A stretch of DNA of 29,809 bases from a virus, in the IMG/VR virus record IMGVR_UViG_3300020171_000100, positions 1 through 29,809 of that record; one strand, given 5' to 3'. Below the pieces are notes generated by a model that worked only from the letters and a program-made list of their open reading frames with translations, did no database searches and had not been told where the DNA came from. Within the stretch, counting starts at the first letter, position 1, and the number at the start of each line of letters is the position of its first letter. This document shows positions 8,212 to 16,555 of this stretch, in pieces. The translations under genes and the position numbers were made by a program.

Positions 8212-8643
8212 ATGCCCGTCACCGTCACCGTCTCCAACCATTTCAAATTTCAGCTCGGGGCCAAGGCCGTGGACATGGCCAATGACTCGTTCATCCTGAT
8301 CCTCATGGCCACGGGCTACACGTTCGACAAGGACGCGGACGCCACCTACGCCGACATCTCCGCCTCCGAGTTGGGAACGGGGTTCGGCTACACCCAAAAG
8401 ACAAAAGCCCTCACCACCCCGGTATGGGCCGAGGACGACGTGAACGACCGGGGGGTGCTGACCTGCGATGACGTGTCCTGGACCGCCTCCGGCGGGGCCA
8501 TCGGCCCGGTTTCCGCGGCGGTGCTCATCGACGACACCACCGGGGACGACACCGTGGTGTGCGCCTGGGAGTTTCCCAGCGACCTCACTGCGCCGGACGG
8601 GCTGGTGTTCGCCCTCCAAAACCTCGTCATTCCGGTGGTGTAG
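8212..8643 (+). CDS. Phage structural protein, tail-associated, unknown
   Basis: A 143-aa protein with AGGAGG at 8198-8203 before ATG 8212. It starts with a beta-strand pattern (VTVTVSNHFKFQLGAKAVDM), then FILILMATGYTFDKDADATY, and ends in a hydrophobic LQNLVIPVV. The segment about 20-70 (NDSFILILMATGYTFDKD, TYADISASELGTG) is a style found in phage tail or minor structural proteins. It is acidic and lacks membrane segments. The position between the tape measure and hub genes suggests a tail-tip or decoration component; the exact role is unknown. Confidence 0.6.
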   Translation: MPVTVTVSNHFKFQLGAKAVDMANDSFILILMATGYTFDKDADATYADISASELGTGFGYTQKTKALTTPVWAEDDVNDRGVLTCDDVSWTASGGAIGPVSAAVLIDDTTGDDTVVCAWEFPSDLTAPDGLVFALQNLVIPVV

Positions 8644-8658
8644 GCGGGGGCGTTCCTC

Positions 8659-10773
8659 ATGGCGAGCGGAAATTTCAACCCGGGAGCGGGCGAAAACGAC
8701 GGCATCCGGTGGATCGATGGCGGCACGCCCAAATTCGACTCCGCCGCGGTGTTCGCGTCCCTGTCGTATGGCCCGCTGTCCCAGGCGTTCATCCGTTTGC
8801 CGAATGTGGCCATCCCCCGGTATTCCACCATCACCTCCGCCGTGCTCACCCTCAAGTGCTACGGCACGGACGGGGTGAACACCCTCACCACCACCATCCA
8901 CCTGTGCGATGAGGACGACGCGGCCGCGCCCACGGATGTGGCGACCTTTGACGCCAAGGTTTTGACCACGGCCTCCGTGGACTGGACCCTGACCGGGTGG
9001 TCTGCGGGCAACTCGTATGCGAGCGGAAACCTGGCCGCCGTGCTCCAGGAGGTTGTGGACCGCGCCGGCTGGTCCTCCGGCAACGCGGTGTGCCTGATGC
9101 TGATGGATGGCCCGGACGACTCCGGGTACAGGCAGTTTTACTCGTTTAACGCGGGCTCCGGGTATGCGGTGCTGGCGGTGACCTGGACGCCCGGCGTGGA
9201 GGAGGATCTGTCCGGCCTGCCCGCCACGGTCACGGTCTCCCCGGCTGCGGATGGCGAGCTGTCGGGCGACCTGGCCGCCCTGCCGTCCACGGTCACGGTC
9301 TCCCCGGCCGGTTCGCCGGTTGTGGGCGTGGTCCAGGACCTGTCCGGCCTGGCCGCCACGGTCACGGTCTCCCCGGATGCGGACGGCGAGCTGTCGGGCG
9401 ACCTGGCCTCCCTGGCCGCCACGGTCACGGTCTCCCCGGATGCGGACGGCGAGCTGTCGGGCGACCTGGCTGCCCTGCCGGCCGCGCTGACGGTCTCCCC
9501 GGCTGCGGATGACCCGGACCTGTTCCGATGGGCCAACCCCCTGACCCGGTTTGTCTGCGTGCTGATTGCGCCCGGCCTTCCGGATCTGGAGATCCCCATC
9601 AAGTCCCTTTCGGCCCGGGTCCGCAACGGCTCCCCCTCGTATCTCCAGGTGGTCACCCCCGGGCTTTCCCTGGCGGCGGACATCGCCGCGCGGATAGACG
9701 GCCGGCTCATCGTGTACCGCCGGTGGCAGGACGCGGCCCACGTCCATGACGCCCCCATTCTGTGGGTGGACCTGGAGGAGGCGAAACCCTACGAGGGCGC
9801 AAACTCCCAAAGCATTTCCCTGACCGGCCACCAGACCATCACCTTTTCCCCCAAGGCGTGGGACATCGCGGCGGACGGAGTGAATTACCGGGAGCTTTCC
9901 GCCCCCGCCCGGTTCCGGTGCGGGGTCCTGGACCCGGAGGTCCGGCCCGGGGACGCGGTGACCTACGACGGCGACACCATCACCGTGGGCGCGGTGTCCT
10001 ACAACATGAGCATTTCCGAAAACGGCGCGGTTTCCGGGTCCATGGAGATCAGCGAGGAGCAGGAGGGAGACACGGCCATGGCGTCCACGGAGCACACGGG
10101 GCACACGGTGGCCGGCGGAGTGGTGCCGGTGACGGAGATCGCGGCCATCATCGGCCCGGTGCAGTTGATGCCGGTGCCGGGAATGCCGGGATTCACCGCC
10201 TATTACGCCAACGATTCCCTCACCGTGGTCTGCGAGGATGCGGATTATCTGCCCGCCATCGTGGCGGCCGGCCAGGGCGCGGCCCACGTGCTGTCCGTTT
10301 CCGGCGCCCCCGTGCTGTCCCTGACCCTGGACGATTACGATGCCGCCGGCGACTCCATCAGCCTGGAGTCTCACAGCCCGACCGAGGCCGAGGTGGACCT
10401 GGGCCTGGACGCCATGCCCCCGGTCCGGCCTCCGGTCCAGTGGCAGCCCCCGGCCATGGCCCCGTACACCCTGGGCCCAGGCCCGTCTTTTGTCGCGCCC
10501 TACGCGCCAACGGTCCGGGCGGTTTCGGCGGCCTCCTTCCGGCTCAATCACTACCGGTATTTTTACGCGGCGGAAATCGTGGCCGTGGCCCAGGAGTCCT
10601 GGGTGCATCTTTCGACCCCGGTCCCGGCCATCGCCTACGGGGACATGGTGGCGTTTACGGTTGGCGCGGCCACCCATTACGTGCTGGCCCAGCAAATCGA
10701 ATGGCGCAAAAGCCCCACGGCCGAGCTGTACCAGCTCATCCGCGGGCAATGGTGTGAAGGGTTCGTGCCCTGA
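8659..10773 (+). CDS. Large tail hub or tip protein with DNRLRE-like N-terminus and tandem repeats
   Basis: A 704-aa virion protein. Residues about 1-178 look like a DNRLRE-type beta-jelly-roll (SQAFIRLPNVAIPRYSTITS, VLTLKCYGTDG, then WTLTGW and FYSFNAGSGYAVLAVTW), a fold often used in surface binding. Residues about 184-284 are five imperfect repeats built on LSGDLAALPATVTVSP. Residues about 285-500 hold a tail-hub-like beta region (PDLEIPIKSLSARVRNGSPS, GVLDPEVRPGDAVTYDGDTI), and 500-704 end with the aromatic FRLNHYRYFYAAEIVAVAQE. Lambda-like order puts it with K/I/J. Its TGA overlaps the next ATG. Hub versus fibre role is not settled by sequence alone. Confidence 0.65.
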   Translation: MASGNFNPGAGENDGIRWIDGGTPKFDSAAVFASLSYGPLSQAFIRLPNVAIPRYSTITSAVLTLKCYGTDGVNTLTTTIHLCDEDDAAAPTDVATFDAKVLTTASVDWTLTGWSAGNSYASGNLAAVLQEVVDRAGWSSGNAVCLMLMDGPDDSGYRQFYSFNAGSGYAVLAVTWTPGVEEDLSGLPATVTVSPAADGELSGDLAALPSTVTVSPAGSPVVGVVQDLSGLAATVTVSPDADGELSGDLASLAATVTVSPDADGELSGDLAALPAALTVSPAADDPDLFRWANPLTRFVCVLIAPGLPDLEIPIKSLSARVRNGSPSYLQVVTPGLSLAADIAARIDGRLIVYRRWQDAAHVHDAPILWVDLEEAKPYEGANSQSISLTGHQTITFSPKAWDIAADGVNYRELSAPARFRCGVLDPEVRPGDAVTYDGDTITVGAVSYNMSISENGAVSGSMEISEEQEGDTAMASTEHTGHTVAGGVVPVTEIAAIIGPVQLMPVPGMPGFTAYYANDSLTVVCEDADYLPAIVAAGQGAAHVLSVSGAPVLSLTLDDYDAAGDSISLESHSPTEAEVDLGLDAMPPVRPPVQWQPPAMAPYTLGPGPSFVAPYAPTVRAVSAASFRLNHYRYFYAAEIVAVAQESWVHLSTPVPAIAYGDMVAFTVGAATHYVLAQQIEWRKSPTAELYQLIRGQWCEGFVP
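9208..9510 (+). repeat. About 63-bp tandem repeats (21-aa units) in the tail hub gene
   Basis: Five copies of a unit of about 21 codons ending in TVTVSP follow each other. The best pair, starting at 9351 and 9414, is identical over 57 bp with a 63-bp period. The third unit boundary holds a short insert (GSPVVGVVQ). The unit is a multiple of three, so copy number can change without a frameshift. Confidence 0.85.
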
Positions 10774-12377
10774 TGGGACGCGGCGAGATCATATCCGGCG
10801 GAGACGGCGGCCGGTATCTGGTGCGCCTGCTCTACGCCACGGAGCGGATCGAGGCGGATCTGTCCGCCATGGCCGGCCGCATTGTGGACTTGTCCGCGCA
10901 GATCGCGGCGGAACCCGAGGGCGACCGGAAAAACCTCATGCGCCTGTCCCTGGCCACCCTCCAGAAAAGCCGGGCGGCCCTGTACAGCCAATCCCTTTTG
11001 ATGGCCCGGACCGCCTCCGCCTGGTGCGCGGACAGAAGCGAAAACCTGTCCGGCGAGGTGGCCCTGGTGGAGTTTCCCGGGTTCCGGTCCGAGGTCCAGA
11101 TCCGGCCCGGTTACGAGGATGGCGCGGCCTGGGCCGAGGCGGACCATGGGCGGGTCAACCGGCCGTTCAATCTGTCGGCCGCCTCCGCCGTGCTGCACAT
11201 GGCCCTTTTGCCCGGCTGGGAAAAGTGGTTCCCCACCTATCGCCACGCCACCATCCTGGCCATAGACCGCGCGGCAAACACGGCGGACCTGCTCCTGTCC
11301 CAGTCCAAGAGCCTGGCCCAGGGCCTTGACGTCAACCAGGCGGGCCACCTGCTCCGGGTCCCGGTCTCGTACATGAGTTGCAACGCGGGCGCTTTCTCCC
11401 TGGGTGATGAGGTGCTGGTGGAGTTTGTGGACCAGGACTGGAGCGCGCCCCGGGTGATCGGGTTCCGCAAGGAGCCCCGGGCGTGCGGGTTCGTTCTCCA
11501 CCTGACCCGGGGGGACGGCACGCCGGCGGACTCGGACATGGCCTCCGTGAACGTGCAGGTTTATGACGCGGACGCCAACCCCCTGGACGTGACCAAGACC
11601 TGGGACGCGGATCTGGGGGCCTGGCTGGTGACCCTGGACAATCAGGCGGATTACGAGCTGGGCCGGTACTGGGTCCGGTACTCCTGCACGGCCGGGCTGA
11701 CCACGCAATATCCGCTCCGGTACAAGACCGCGGACCAGTGGGACGCGGCGGACCTGGTGGAGATGGGCGTGCTGTCCGACACCATCCCGTACTGGTCCGT
11801 GTCCCTGGAGTGGGTGGAGGATGTGCCCGAGTACTCGGGAGCGGAAACGGACATCCGGTGCGACGCCCTGGCCAATTACAACCCCCTGGCCACGGACAAG
11901 CTGTGGGTGAAAACCGGCGCCGAGATCCAGGCGTCCACCCTGTTCATGAATTTGGCGGCGGTGATGACCCGGCGGCTGACGGTCCGGTCCTCCGTGCCCT
12001 ACCGTGTCGGGTGGGGCGTGCTGGCGGCCGGGGAGGATCAGAACTGGCGGTGGCTGTGGGACCAGAACTGTGACGGAACGGTCTCCCCGTCCTGTTCCGG
12101 CGCGTCCGGCGGCATGATCGAATGGAGCGGCTGGGGCGGGACCGTGGTCACGGACGGCGAGGTCCCCGGGTCCCTGGTGGACACGCTGAACAGCTCCGAT
12201 TTTGCCGCAAACATCCCGGGCGGGGCCCACGATCTGGTGGCCACGGAGGTCACCGCCCCGACCACGGACACCATCGACTGCCCGTGGCCCAACGAGGGGA
12301 CCACGATTTACGGGGACTTTGTGCGGTCCAGCGTGGAGCGGGCCGTGTTTTCGCTCGCCGCCTACTGGAACATCTGA
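10773..12377 (+). CDS. Tail or baseplate hub-associated protein
   Basis: A 534-aa protein whose ATG overlaps the previous TGA (TGATG). Residues about 20-75 are a helical coiled-coil (IEADLSAMAGRIVDLSAQIA). Residues about 130-240 form a beta region with FPTYRHATILAIDRAANTAD and SLGDEVLVEFVDQDWSAPRV, resembling OB-like domains of tail hubs (GDEVLVxF...PRVIGF). From about 245 come surface-type beta modules (VNVQVYDADANPLDVTKTWD). Tryptophan-rich stretches near the end (WRWLWDQNCDG, IEWSGWGGTVV) could bind sugars. The neighbours are a hub gene and a fibre gene. The OB-like reading is pattern-based and not proven. Confidence 0.6.
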   Translation: MGRGEIISGGDGGRYLVRLLYATERIEADLSAMAGRIVDLSAQIAAEPEGDRKNLMRLSLATLQKSRAALYSQSLLMARTASAWCADRSENLSGEVALVEFPGFRSEVQIRPGYEDGAAWAEADHGRVNRPFNLSAASAVLHMALLPGWEKWFPTYRHATILAIDRAANTADLLLSQSKSLAQGLDVNQAGHLLRVPVSYMSCNAGAFSLGDEVLVEFVDQDWSAPRVIGFRKEPRACGFVLHLTRGDGTPADSDMASVNVQVYDADANPLDVTKTWDADLGAWLVTLDNQADYELGRYWVRYSCTAGLTTQYPLRYKTADQWDAADLVEMGVLSDTIPYWSVSLEWVEDVPEYSGAETDIRCDALANYNPLATDKLWVKTGAEIQASTLFMNLAAVMTRRLTVRSSVPYRVGWGVLAAGEDQNWRWLWDQNCDGTVSPSCSGASGGMIEWSGWGGTVVTDGEVPGSLVDTLNSSDFAANIPGGAHDLVATEVTAPTTDTIDCPWPNEGTTIYGDFVRSSVERAVFSLAAYWNI

Positions 12378-12380
12378 CCC

Positions 12381-12596
12381 ATGGACGCCCTGCGGCTCGC
12401 GGGCTGGCTGGCCTTTTGGCCGGTCTGGCTGGCGGTCATGGGGTGGGAAACCTGGAGGGAACGAAATGCCCCTGACAAGCCCGACTCTGACCGCCCCGGC
12501 CCTGACATCCCCGGCCCTGACCCCGGCCGCCCTGACCCGGGCCCAGAACCCGGTGTTGTCAGGGGTCACGGTCTCCGGCCCGGCAACCGTGGATGA
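12381..12596 (+). CDS. Possible small membrane protein overlapping the fibre gene
   Basis: A 71-codon frame starting 3 bp after the hub gene. Residues about 4-22 form a tryptophan-rich hydrophobic helix (LRLAGWLAFWPVWLAVMGW), then a charged WRERN and a Pro/Asp/Gly-rich tail. The last 131 bp overlap the fibre gene in another frame, and there the composition simply mirrors the fibre's T/P repeats. A short membrane peptide is plausible, but no ribosome site is visible and coding is uncertain. Confidence 0.35.
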   Translation: MDALRLAGWLAFWPVWLAVMGWETWRERNAPDKPDSDRPGPDIPGPDPGRPDPGPEPGVVRGHGLRPGNRG

Positions 12597-14037
12597 GGGC
12601 CTGACCGGGGCCTACACGGCCACGGCCGTTTACACGGACGCCTCCACGGCGGACGTGACGGCAACGGCCGAGTGGTCCGTGGACGGCCCGGCCTCTGTGG
12701 TGGCCGGCGTGCTCACGGCGGAGCTGGTGGCCGGGGACACCGCGGCCACGGTCACGGCCACGTTTGGCGGCCTGTCCGGCGAGGCGGCGCTGACCGTGCT
12801 GGACCTGGCCCCGGCGGTCATTCTCGCCATTGACGGAACCTCCGCGTGGCCCGGCACGGTGGTGCGCGCTGGCGCGGCCACCTACGTGGACGGCGCCGGC
12901 GCGGTGGTGGAGGTCCCGGCCAACACGGCCCGGATCACGCCCGCCGGCATCCTCATCGAGCCCGCCGGGGAAAACCTGGTCCAGGACTCGGACCTCCTGG
13001 ACGGCGCCTCCTGGACCCTCTCCCTGGTGGCGGTCTCCTCCGGGGCCACCGCCTCCCCCATGGCTGGGGTGAACGCGGACGGGCTGGTGGCCTCCGCGGA
13101 CATGAACGTGCATTACGCCATCGCCAACGCGGCGGCTTTTGCCGTGACCCCAGGGGAATTGCTGTGGATTTCCGGGCACATGAAGGCCGGGGCCGAGGCG
13201 GTCCAGGGCCTGGCCCTTGTGTTTGCCGATGGAGGCGGGGCCATTTCCGCGGTGTACGCGGCATGGTCCGCCGGGGCGTTCGTGGCCTCCGGCGACTGGT
13301 ACCCGGCGGGGAACGACATTGACGCCCACGGGGAACAGGCCCTGGCCTCCGGCTGGTACCGGTATTCCGCCCAGATCACGGTGCCCGCCGGGTCCCTGGT
13401 GGCCATTCCCGTGATCCTCCCGGGCGGGCCTGGGGCGTTTTCCGGGGACGGCGCGGCAGTCACCGGCTACGCCTGGGGCGTGCAGGCGGAGCAACAGGCC
13501 TGGCCCGGATCCCTGGTGCGCACCTCCGGCGGCACGGACACCCGGCCCATCGACTCGTACCCCCACACCACCCCGGCCGAGGTGTCCACCGCCCTGGCGG
13601 ACGCCTGGACCCTCATCGTCAAGGCGCGTTTTGGCGTGGCCCTGGCGGACATGCCCGCCGGGTGGCACGCCCTGGTGTCCACCCAGGACCAGCCCAACTC
13701 CGCCCTGTACGTGGTGTCGGACGGCGCGGGCAATGCCAGCATCATTGCCCGGTTTGACGTGGCCAAATTCGCGGCTGTGACCCTCCCGGCCGTGGCGGCG
13801 GATACGGATTTTCTGCTCTGCGTGGCGGGCGAGGTGGGCGGCAACATCGTGGCCGGGTACCGGGTTTCGGGCGGGGACTGGACGGACGGCTCCTCCGCGT
13901 CCTGCACGGCCCAGACCGCGGATGACGGCACCCTGTACGCGGGACACACGCCCCTGGTGCCGGTGACCGTTTCGGCCATCACCGTGGTGGCCGGGGCCCT
14001 GGACGCGGCCGCGCGCAACGCGGGTTTTGACCTGTAG
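12466..14037 (+). CDS. Tail fibre or receptor-binding protein with Ig-like domain
   Basis: A 523-aa protein. Start 12466 is chosen because GGAGGGA lies at 12454-12460; the frame is open further upstream, but only inside the previous gene. Residues 1-27 are a repetitive T/P/A-rich leader. Residues about 33-112 resemble a BIG2-type Ig-like domain (SGPATVDEGLTGAYTATAVY, ending AALTVLD). Residues about 160-345 resemble a carbohydrate-binding module, marked by ENLVQDSDLLDGASWTLS, a pattern of phage fibre modules. The final 180 residues are concanavalin-like beta sequence. It likely contacts the host surface. Its position before the lysis genes fits. Confidence 0.65.
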   Translation: MPLTSPTLTAPALTSPALTPAALTRAQNPVLSGVTVSGPATVDEGLTGAYTATAVYTDASTADVTATAEWSVDGPASVVAGVLTAELVAGDTAATVTATFGGLSGEAALTVLDLAPAVILAIDGTSAWPGTVVRAGAATYVDGAGAVVEVPANTARITPAGILIEPAGENLVQDSDLLDGASWTLSLVAVSSGATASPMAGVNADGLVASADMNVHYAIANAAAFAVTPGELLWISGHMKAGAEAVQGLALVFADGGGAISAVYAAWSAGAFVASGDWYPAGNDIDAHGEQALASGWYRYSAQITVPAGSLVAIPVILPGGPGAFSGDGAAVTGYAWGVQAEQQAWPGSLVRTSGGTDTRPIDSYPHTTPAEVSTALADAWTLIVKARFGVALADMPAGWHALVSTQDQPNSALYVVSDGAGNASIIARFDVAKFAAVTLPAVAADTDFLLCVAGEVGGNIVAGYRVSGGDWTDGSSASCTAQTADDGTLYAGHTPLVPVTVSAITVVAGALDAAARNAGFDL

Positions 14038-14048
14038 GGGCGCGGCCC

Positions 14049-14543
14049 ATGGCGACCACCATCGGCATCCTGGCCAGTCTGGTGGCCGCCCTGTGCCTGA
14101 TCGTGGTGTCCCAGGTCCGGGCCCAGGCCAGGGACGCCACGACAAGGGCGGACGCGGCGGTCATCGCCGCCGGGCAGTGCGTCCGGGATTCGGAGCGCGA
14201 CATGCAGGAAAAAATGGCGGCGGTGGGCGCGGCGGCGAAACGCCACGCGGCCCAAACCCTGGCGGCGGCAAACGCGGAGTGCGCCCGGGTCCTGGAGGCT
14301 CATTCGAAAACCCGGGCCATGGTGTACGACATCGGACGCCGCCAGGACAAGACCGAGCAGCACTGCGAGGCCCAGGTGGCGGCCTGCGGCCGGGATTTCG
14401 CCCACGGCGCGGCGGATTTCCAGGAGCTGAAAGACGGCTTGAAAGAGAACACCCGGGCCATCCAGAAACAGGGGGAGAGCATGGCGGCCCTGGCCGAGTC
14501 CGTGCGCCTCCTCCTGAACGGCGGAAAGGCGGTCACCGGATGA
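14049..14543 (+). CDS. Membrane-anchored coiled-coil protein, spanin or lysis candidate
   Basis: A 164-aa protein. Residues about 5-24 (IGILASLVAALCLIVVSQVR) form one N-terminal membrane helix with no signal cleavage site. The rest is a long charged helix rich in Ala, Glu, Lys and Gln with four Cys spread through it. That topology resembles inner-membrane spanins such as Rz, or a tail-length-independent accessory. I searched the overlapping frame for an Rz1-like lipobox and found none. The next gene starts within its stop (ATGA), so it is coupled to the M23 gene. Function is inferred from topology and neighbours. Confidence 0.6.
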   Translation: MATTIGILASLVAALCLIVVSQVRAQARDATTRADAAVIAAGQCVRDSERDMQEKMAAVGAAAKRHAAQTLAAANAECARVLEAHSKTRAMVYDIGRRQDKTEQHCEAQVAACGRDFAHGAADFQELKDGLKENTRAIQKQGESMAALAESVRLLLNGGKAVTG

Positions 14544-14917
14544 TGCTCCTCTCCCCCACGGGCAACGGTCCGGTTTCCGGCGGGCATTACCGCGCGGCGC
14601 GCGGGGTGGGGTTTCACCGGGGCGCGGATTTCGCGGCGGTCCCTGGCCAGGCGGTGGTGGCGCCCATGGCCGGCCGGGTGGTTTCTGTCCGGCGGCTCCA
14701 CGGCGGCCCGTTCGGGGCGGTGGTCATCGAGTCCACCACCATGGCCGTGGAGATCCGGTGCCTGGAGCCCGTGCGGCGGATCTCCGGGGAGATGGTGGCC
14801 GCCGGCGAGCTGATCGGCTACGCGCAAAACGCGGGGGTGCTCCACCCCTGCCCGGCCCACATCCACGTGGAGATTCTGCACGCGGACCCCGTGGCGTTCC
14901 TGGAGGCCCGCGCATGA
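14540..14917 (+). CDS. M23-type peptidase-like protein (lysin candidate)
   Basis: A 125-aa single-domain protein. It has the M23 zinc signature: HRGAD at residues about 31-35 (HxxxD) within FHRGADFAAVPGQAVVAPMA, and AHIHVEI near residue 109 (HxH). Family knowledge says the first His, the Asp and the last His bind zinc and the HxH first His is catalytic. M23 enzymes cut peptidoglycan cross-bridges. The usual YxHL loop of the family is not obvious. There is no signal peptide, so it would need the holin. ATG 14540 (or 14543) overlaps the previous stop, and the gene overlaps the following start. Confidence 0.75.
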   Translation: MMLLSPTGNGPVSGGHYRAARGVGFHRGADFAAVPGQAVVAPMAGRVVSVRRLHGGPFGAVVIESTTMAVEIRCLEPVRRISGEMVAAGELIGYAQNAGVLHPCPAHIHVEILHADPVAFLEARA

Positions 14918-15336
14918 TGGCCGCAACCCTCATCCGGTACGCGGGCGGGGACATGGGAACGCGCGGGGTTTTTGCCCTGGCCGGGCGCTCCTGGCCATCC
15001 CTGGAACTGCCGTGGAGGGAGAACAAGCCCTCCCGGTCCTGCATCCCCCCGGGCACATACCGGGTGGAGATCCGGGACTCGCCCAGGTTCGGCCGGGTGT
15101 ACGAGATCCGGGACGTGCCGGGCCGGTCCCACGTGCTCATCCACGCGGGCAACCTGGCCGGGGACGTGGACAAGGGTTTTGCCTCTGACGTGGAGGGTTG
15201 CGTCCTGGTGGGCCGTGACGCTGGCACCCTGGCCGGTCAATGGGCCGTGCTCGCCTCCCGGTTCGCCCTGTCGGAGCTGATGCGCACGGCGGATTTCGCG
15301 CCGTTTGATCTGACCATTTCCGAGGAGGATTTTTGA
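14914..15336 (+). CDS. DUF5675 family protein
   Basis: A 140-aa protein that fits the DUF5675 family of phage and plasmid proteins. The N-terminal half has TRGVFALAGRSWPSLELPWR, then NKPSRSCIPPGTYRVEI, SPRFGRVYEIRDVPGRSHVL, and IHAGN. The conserved RxCIPxGxY and HxxN features are family marks. The function of the family is unknown, and presence in lysis regions suggests a link with peptidoglycan or endolysin function. The start ATG 14914 overlaps the stop of the M23 gene (ATGATG), which shows translational coupling. Confidence 0.8.
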   Translation: MMAATLIRYAGGDMGTRGVFALAGRSWPSLELPWRENKPSRSCIPPGTYRVEIRDSPRFGRVYEIRDVPGRSHVLIHAGNLAGDVDKGFASDVEGCVLVGRDAGTLAGQWAVLASRFALSELMRTADFAPFDLTISEEDF

Positions 15337-15338
15337 CC

Positions 15339-15923
15339 ATGGCCATTTTAGCCATCATCGGCAAGATTCTGGCGTCCCTGGGGGGCGGGTCCATCCTGGG
15401 GGTTTTGGGCGCCCTGGGCAAGGAGTGGCTGGGTTTGAAAAAGGCCCGCCAGGACAACGCCCACGAGCTGGCCCTCCGCCGGCAGGATCTGGAGATGCGG
15501 AAACTCGACATCGCCGGGCAGGTCCGCATCGAGGACCGCAAGGCGGACGCGGCGGAGGAACAGGCCCGGGCCGCGGCCCTGGCCAAGTCCTACGAGACGG
15601 ACCGCCGCACGTATTCCCTGGGCCTGGAGTTCAAGGGCAAGTGGGGCCGGTTCGTTGCCGGGCTCCTGGGCCTCACGGACGTGGCCCGGGGCTGGGTCCG
15701 CATCCTGGGCACGGCCTATGCGTTCGTGGCCCTCACGGCCATGGCCGGCGCGGTGTGCTGGTTTTTTTATCTCCACCCGGAGATCCTCACGGCCAACCAG
15801 GCCAAGGCCGTGGAGATGGGCGAGACGGTGTTTTACGGCCTGTTGGCCGTGTTCTCCACCTGCGTCACCTGGTGGTACGCGGGCCGCCCCATCGAGCGGC
15901 GGACCAAACAGGACCGGGACTGA
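15339..15923 (+). CDS. Holin-like membrane protein (3TM-type candidate)
   Basis: A 194-aa protein from ATG 15339, with GAGGAGGA at 15322-15329. A TTG at 15333 is in frame but poor. Residues 1-27 are hydrophobic and glycine-rich, residues about 33-90 are a charged coiled-coil (RRQDLEMRKLDI, EEQARAAALAKS), and two membrane helices follow at about 122-144 and 163-181. The layout resembles three-helix holins of gene-transfer agents and phages, which form pores that release lysin. The neighbours are lysin-type genes and a 29-aa membrane peptide. The family name is inferred from topology. Confidence 0.65.
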   Translation: MAILAIIGKILASLGGGSILGVLGALGKEWLGLKKARQDNAHELALRRQDLEMRKLDIAGQVRIEDRKADAAEEQARAAALAKSYETDRRTYSLGLEFKGKWGRFVAGLLGLTDVARGWVRILGTAYAFVALTAMAGAVCWFFYLHPEILTANQAKAVEMGETVFYGLLAVFSTCVTWWYAGRPIERRTKQDRD

Positions 15924-15946
15924 GCCCGGCGGGAGAGGAGTACACC

Positions 15947-16036
15947 ATGGGATACGTGATCGGAGCGGCGGTGCTGGGAGTCATCCTGTGGAAGGGCTAC
16001 GGGCACGGCAAGGCAAAGGGCTGGTGGGGAGCGTGA
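15947..16036 (+). CDS. 29-aa membrane peptide
   Basis: A 30-codon frame begins at ATG 15947 with a strong GGGAGAGGAG site at 15931-15940. The peptide has one hydrophobic stretch (YVIGAAVLGVILW) then a basic, glycine and tryptophan-rich tail (KGYGHGKAKGWWGA). It is the last gene of the late operon. Such mini-proteins next to holins can act as antiholin or pinholin partners, but that role is only a guess. Confidence 0.6.
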   Translation: MGYVIGAAVLGVILWKGYGHGKAKGWWGA

Positions 16037-16074
16037 CCGAGGCGCGGCGGGGCAAGGCCCCGTGATTCACCCCC

Positions 16075-16177
16075 GGCCCGGTGCCCCGGGCCGACATGGG
16101 GCACCCATCCCATTCCCGCGCAACACGCCCCCGAAACACCAAACGCCCCGTCCGGCCTGATCAGCCGCCCGGGGCGT
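16075..16177 (+). terminator. Hairpin cluster ending the late operon
   Basis: Two mutually exclusive hairpins overlap at 16075-16104: GGCCCGG (16075-16081) with CCGGGCC (16086-16092), or GTGCCCC (16081-16087) with GGGGCAC (16098-16104). A third, ACGCCCCG (16143-16150) with CGGGGCGT (16170-16177), has an inner GGC/GCC stem. None has a T-tract, so Rho-independent termination is uncertain. The whole gap 16037-16272 otherwise holds no gene, and base composition turns AT-richer after 16185. Confidence 0.5.
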
Positions 16178-16272
16178 CCTCCGTTCAATGACTGTTGTCT
16201 GTGATTTTCAAATGTGATAGACGTGAAAAAGGTGGCAGTCTCTTCCCGAACCAAAAACAGAAAGGATTCGCC

Positions 16273-16464
16273 ATGTCAGGCCAAGAAGATCGCATTAGGG
16301 TCATTCGGGATGTAAGCCTTGCTGATGCCATTGCAGTGGCCAAGGAAGCTGCTCGAGGCGGTTATGACAAAATGACGCCTGGAGCTGTTATCCATGACGT
16401 GTATGACAGGCTTTTGAAAATCAGGGGCGATATTGAGGGGATTCCTTTTTCGCATAAAGAATGA
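16273..16464 (+). CDS. Small hypothetical protein, accessory region
   Basis: A 63-aa protein from ATG 16273 with AAAGGA at 16261-16266. The frame is open further upstream to 16195 with no good start. It is a charged, helical, soluble protein with pieces such as IRDVSLADAIAVAKEAARGG and AVIHDVYDRLLKIRGD. GC content and codon use are lower than in the flanking phage genes (TTT, AAA and ATT codons common). I do not recognise the family. It could be a morphon-independent cargo gene transcribed from its own promoter after the late operon. Confidence 0.55.
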   Translation: MSGQEDRIRVIRDVSLADAIAVAKEAARGGYDKMTPGAVIHDVYDRLLKIRGDIEGIPFSHKE

Positions 16465-16514
16465 CCCTGACCCCGAGAGACAACCCGCGGGGTGTGCCCC
16501 AAGTTTTGCGGGTG

Positions 16515-16555
16515 CCCCAAGCCTCCTGCTGCCGTGCCTGCTGCGGCGCTTGGGG
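16515..16555 (+). terminator. Hairpin after the 63-aa gene
   Basis: CCCCAAGC (16515-16522) pairs perfectly with GCTTGGGG (16548-16555). A direct copy of GTGCCCCAAG lies just before it. No T-run follows. A perfect TTGACA is at 16578-16583 but no good -10 is found 16-18 bp downstream, so a promoter for the next gene is only possible. Confidence 0.4.

Noticed and set aside
9208-9510. CRISPR array or diversity-generating retroelement target
   Set aside because: The repeats are coding, contiguous and without spacers. No cas genes and no reverse transcriptase frame were found in the window.
6160-10749. A 1529-codon open frame on the minus strand
   Set aside because: It is antisense to the tape measure and hub genes, and its product is extremely rich in Gly, Arg, His and Pro. 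Open antisense frames of this kind arise from high third-position GC. No ribosome site or known motif was seen.
10677-12569. A 630-codon minus-strand frame opposite the hub gene
   Set aside because: It is an antisense shadow; the biased composition and lack of motifs argue against coding.
14049-14543. An Rz1-like lipoprotein hidden within the coiled-coil gene
   Set aside because: The other plus-strand frames hold no lipobox after a signal-like helix; they are Arg/Gly/His-rich shadows.
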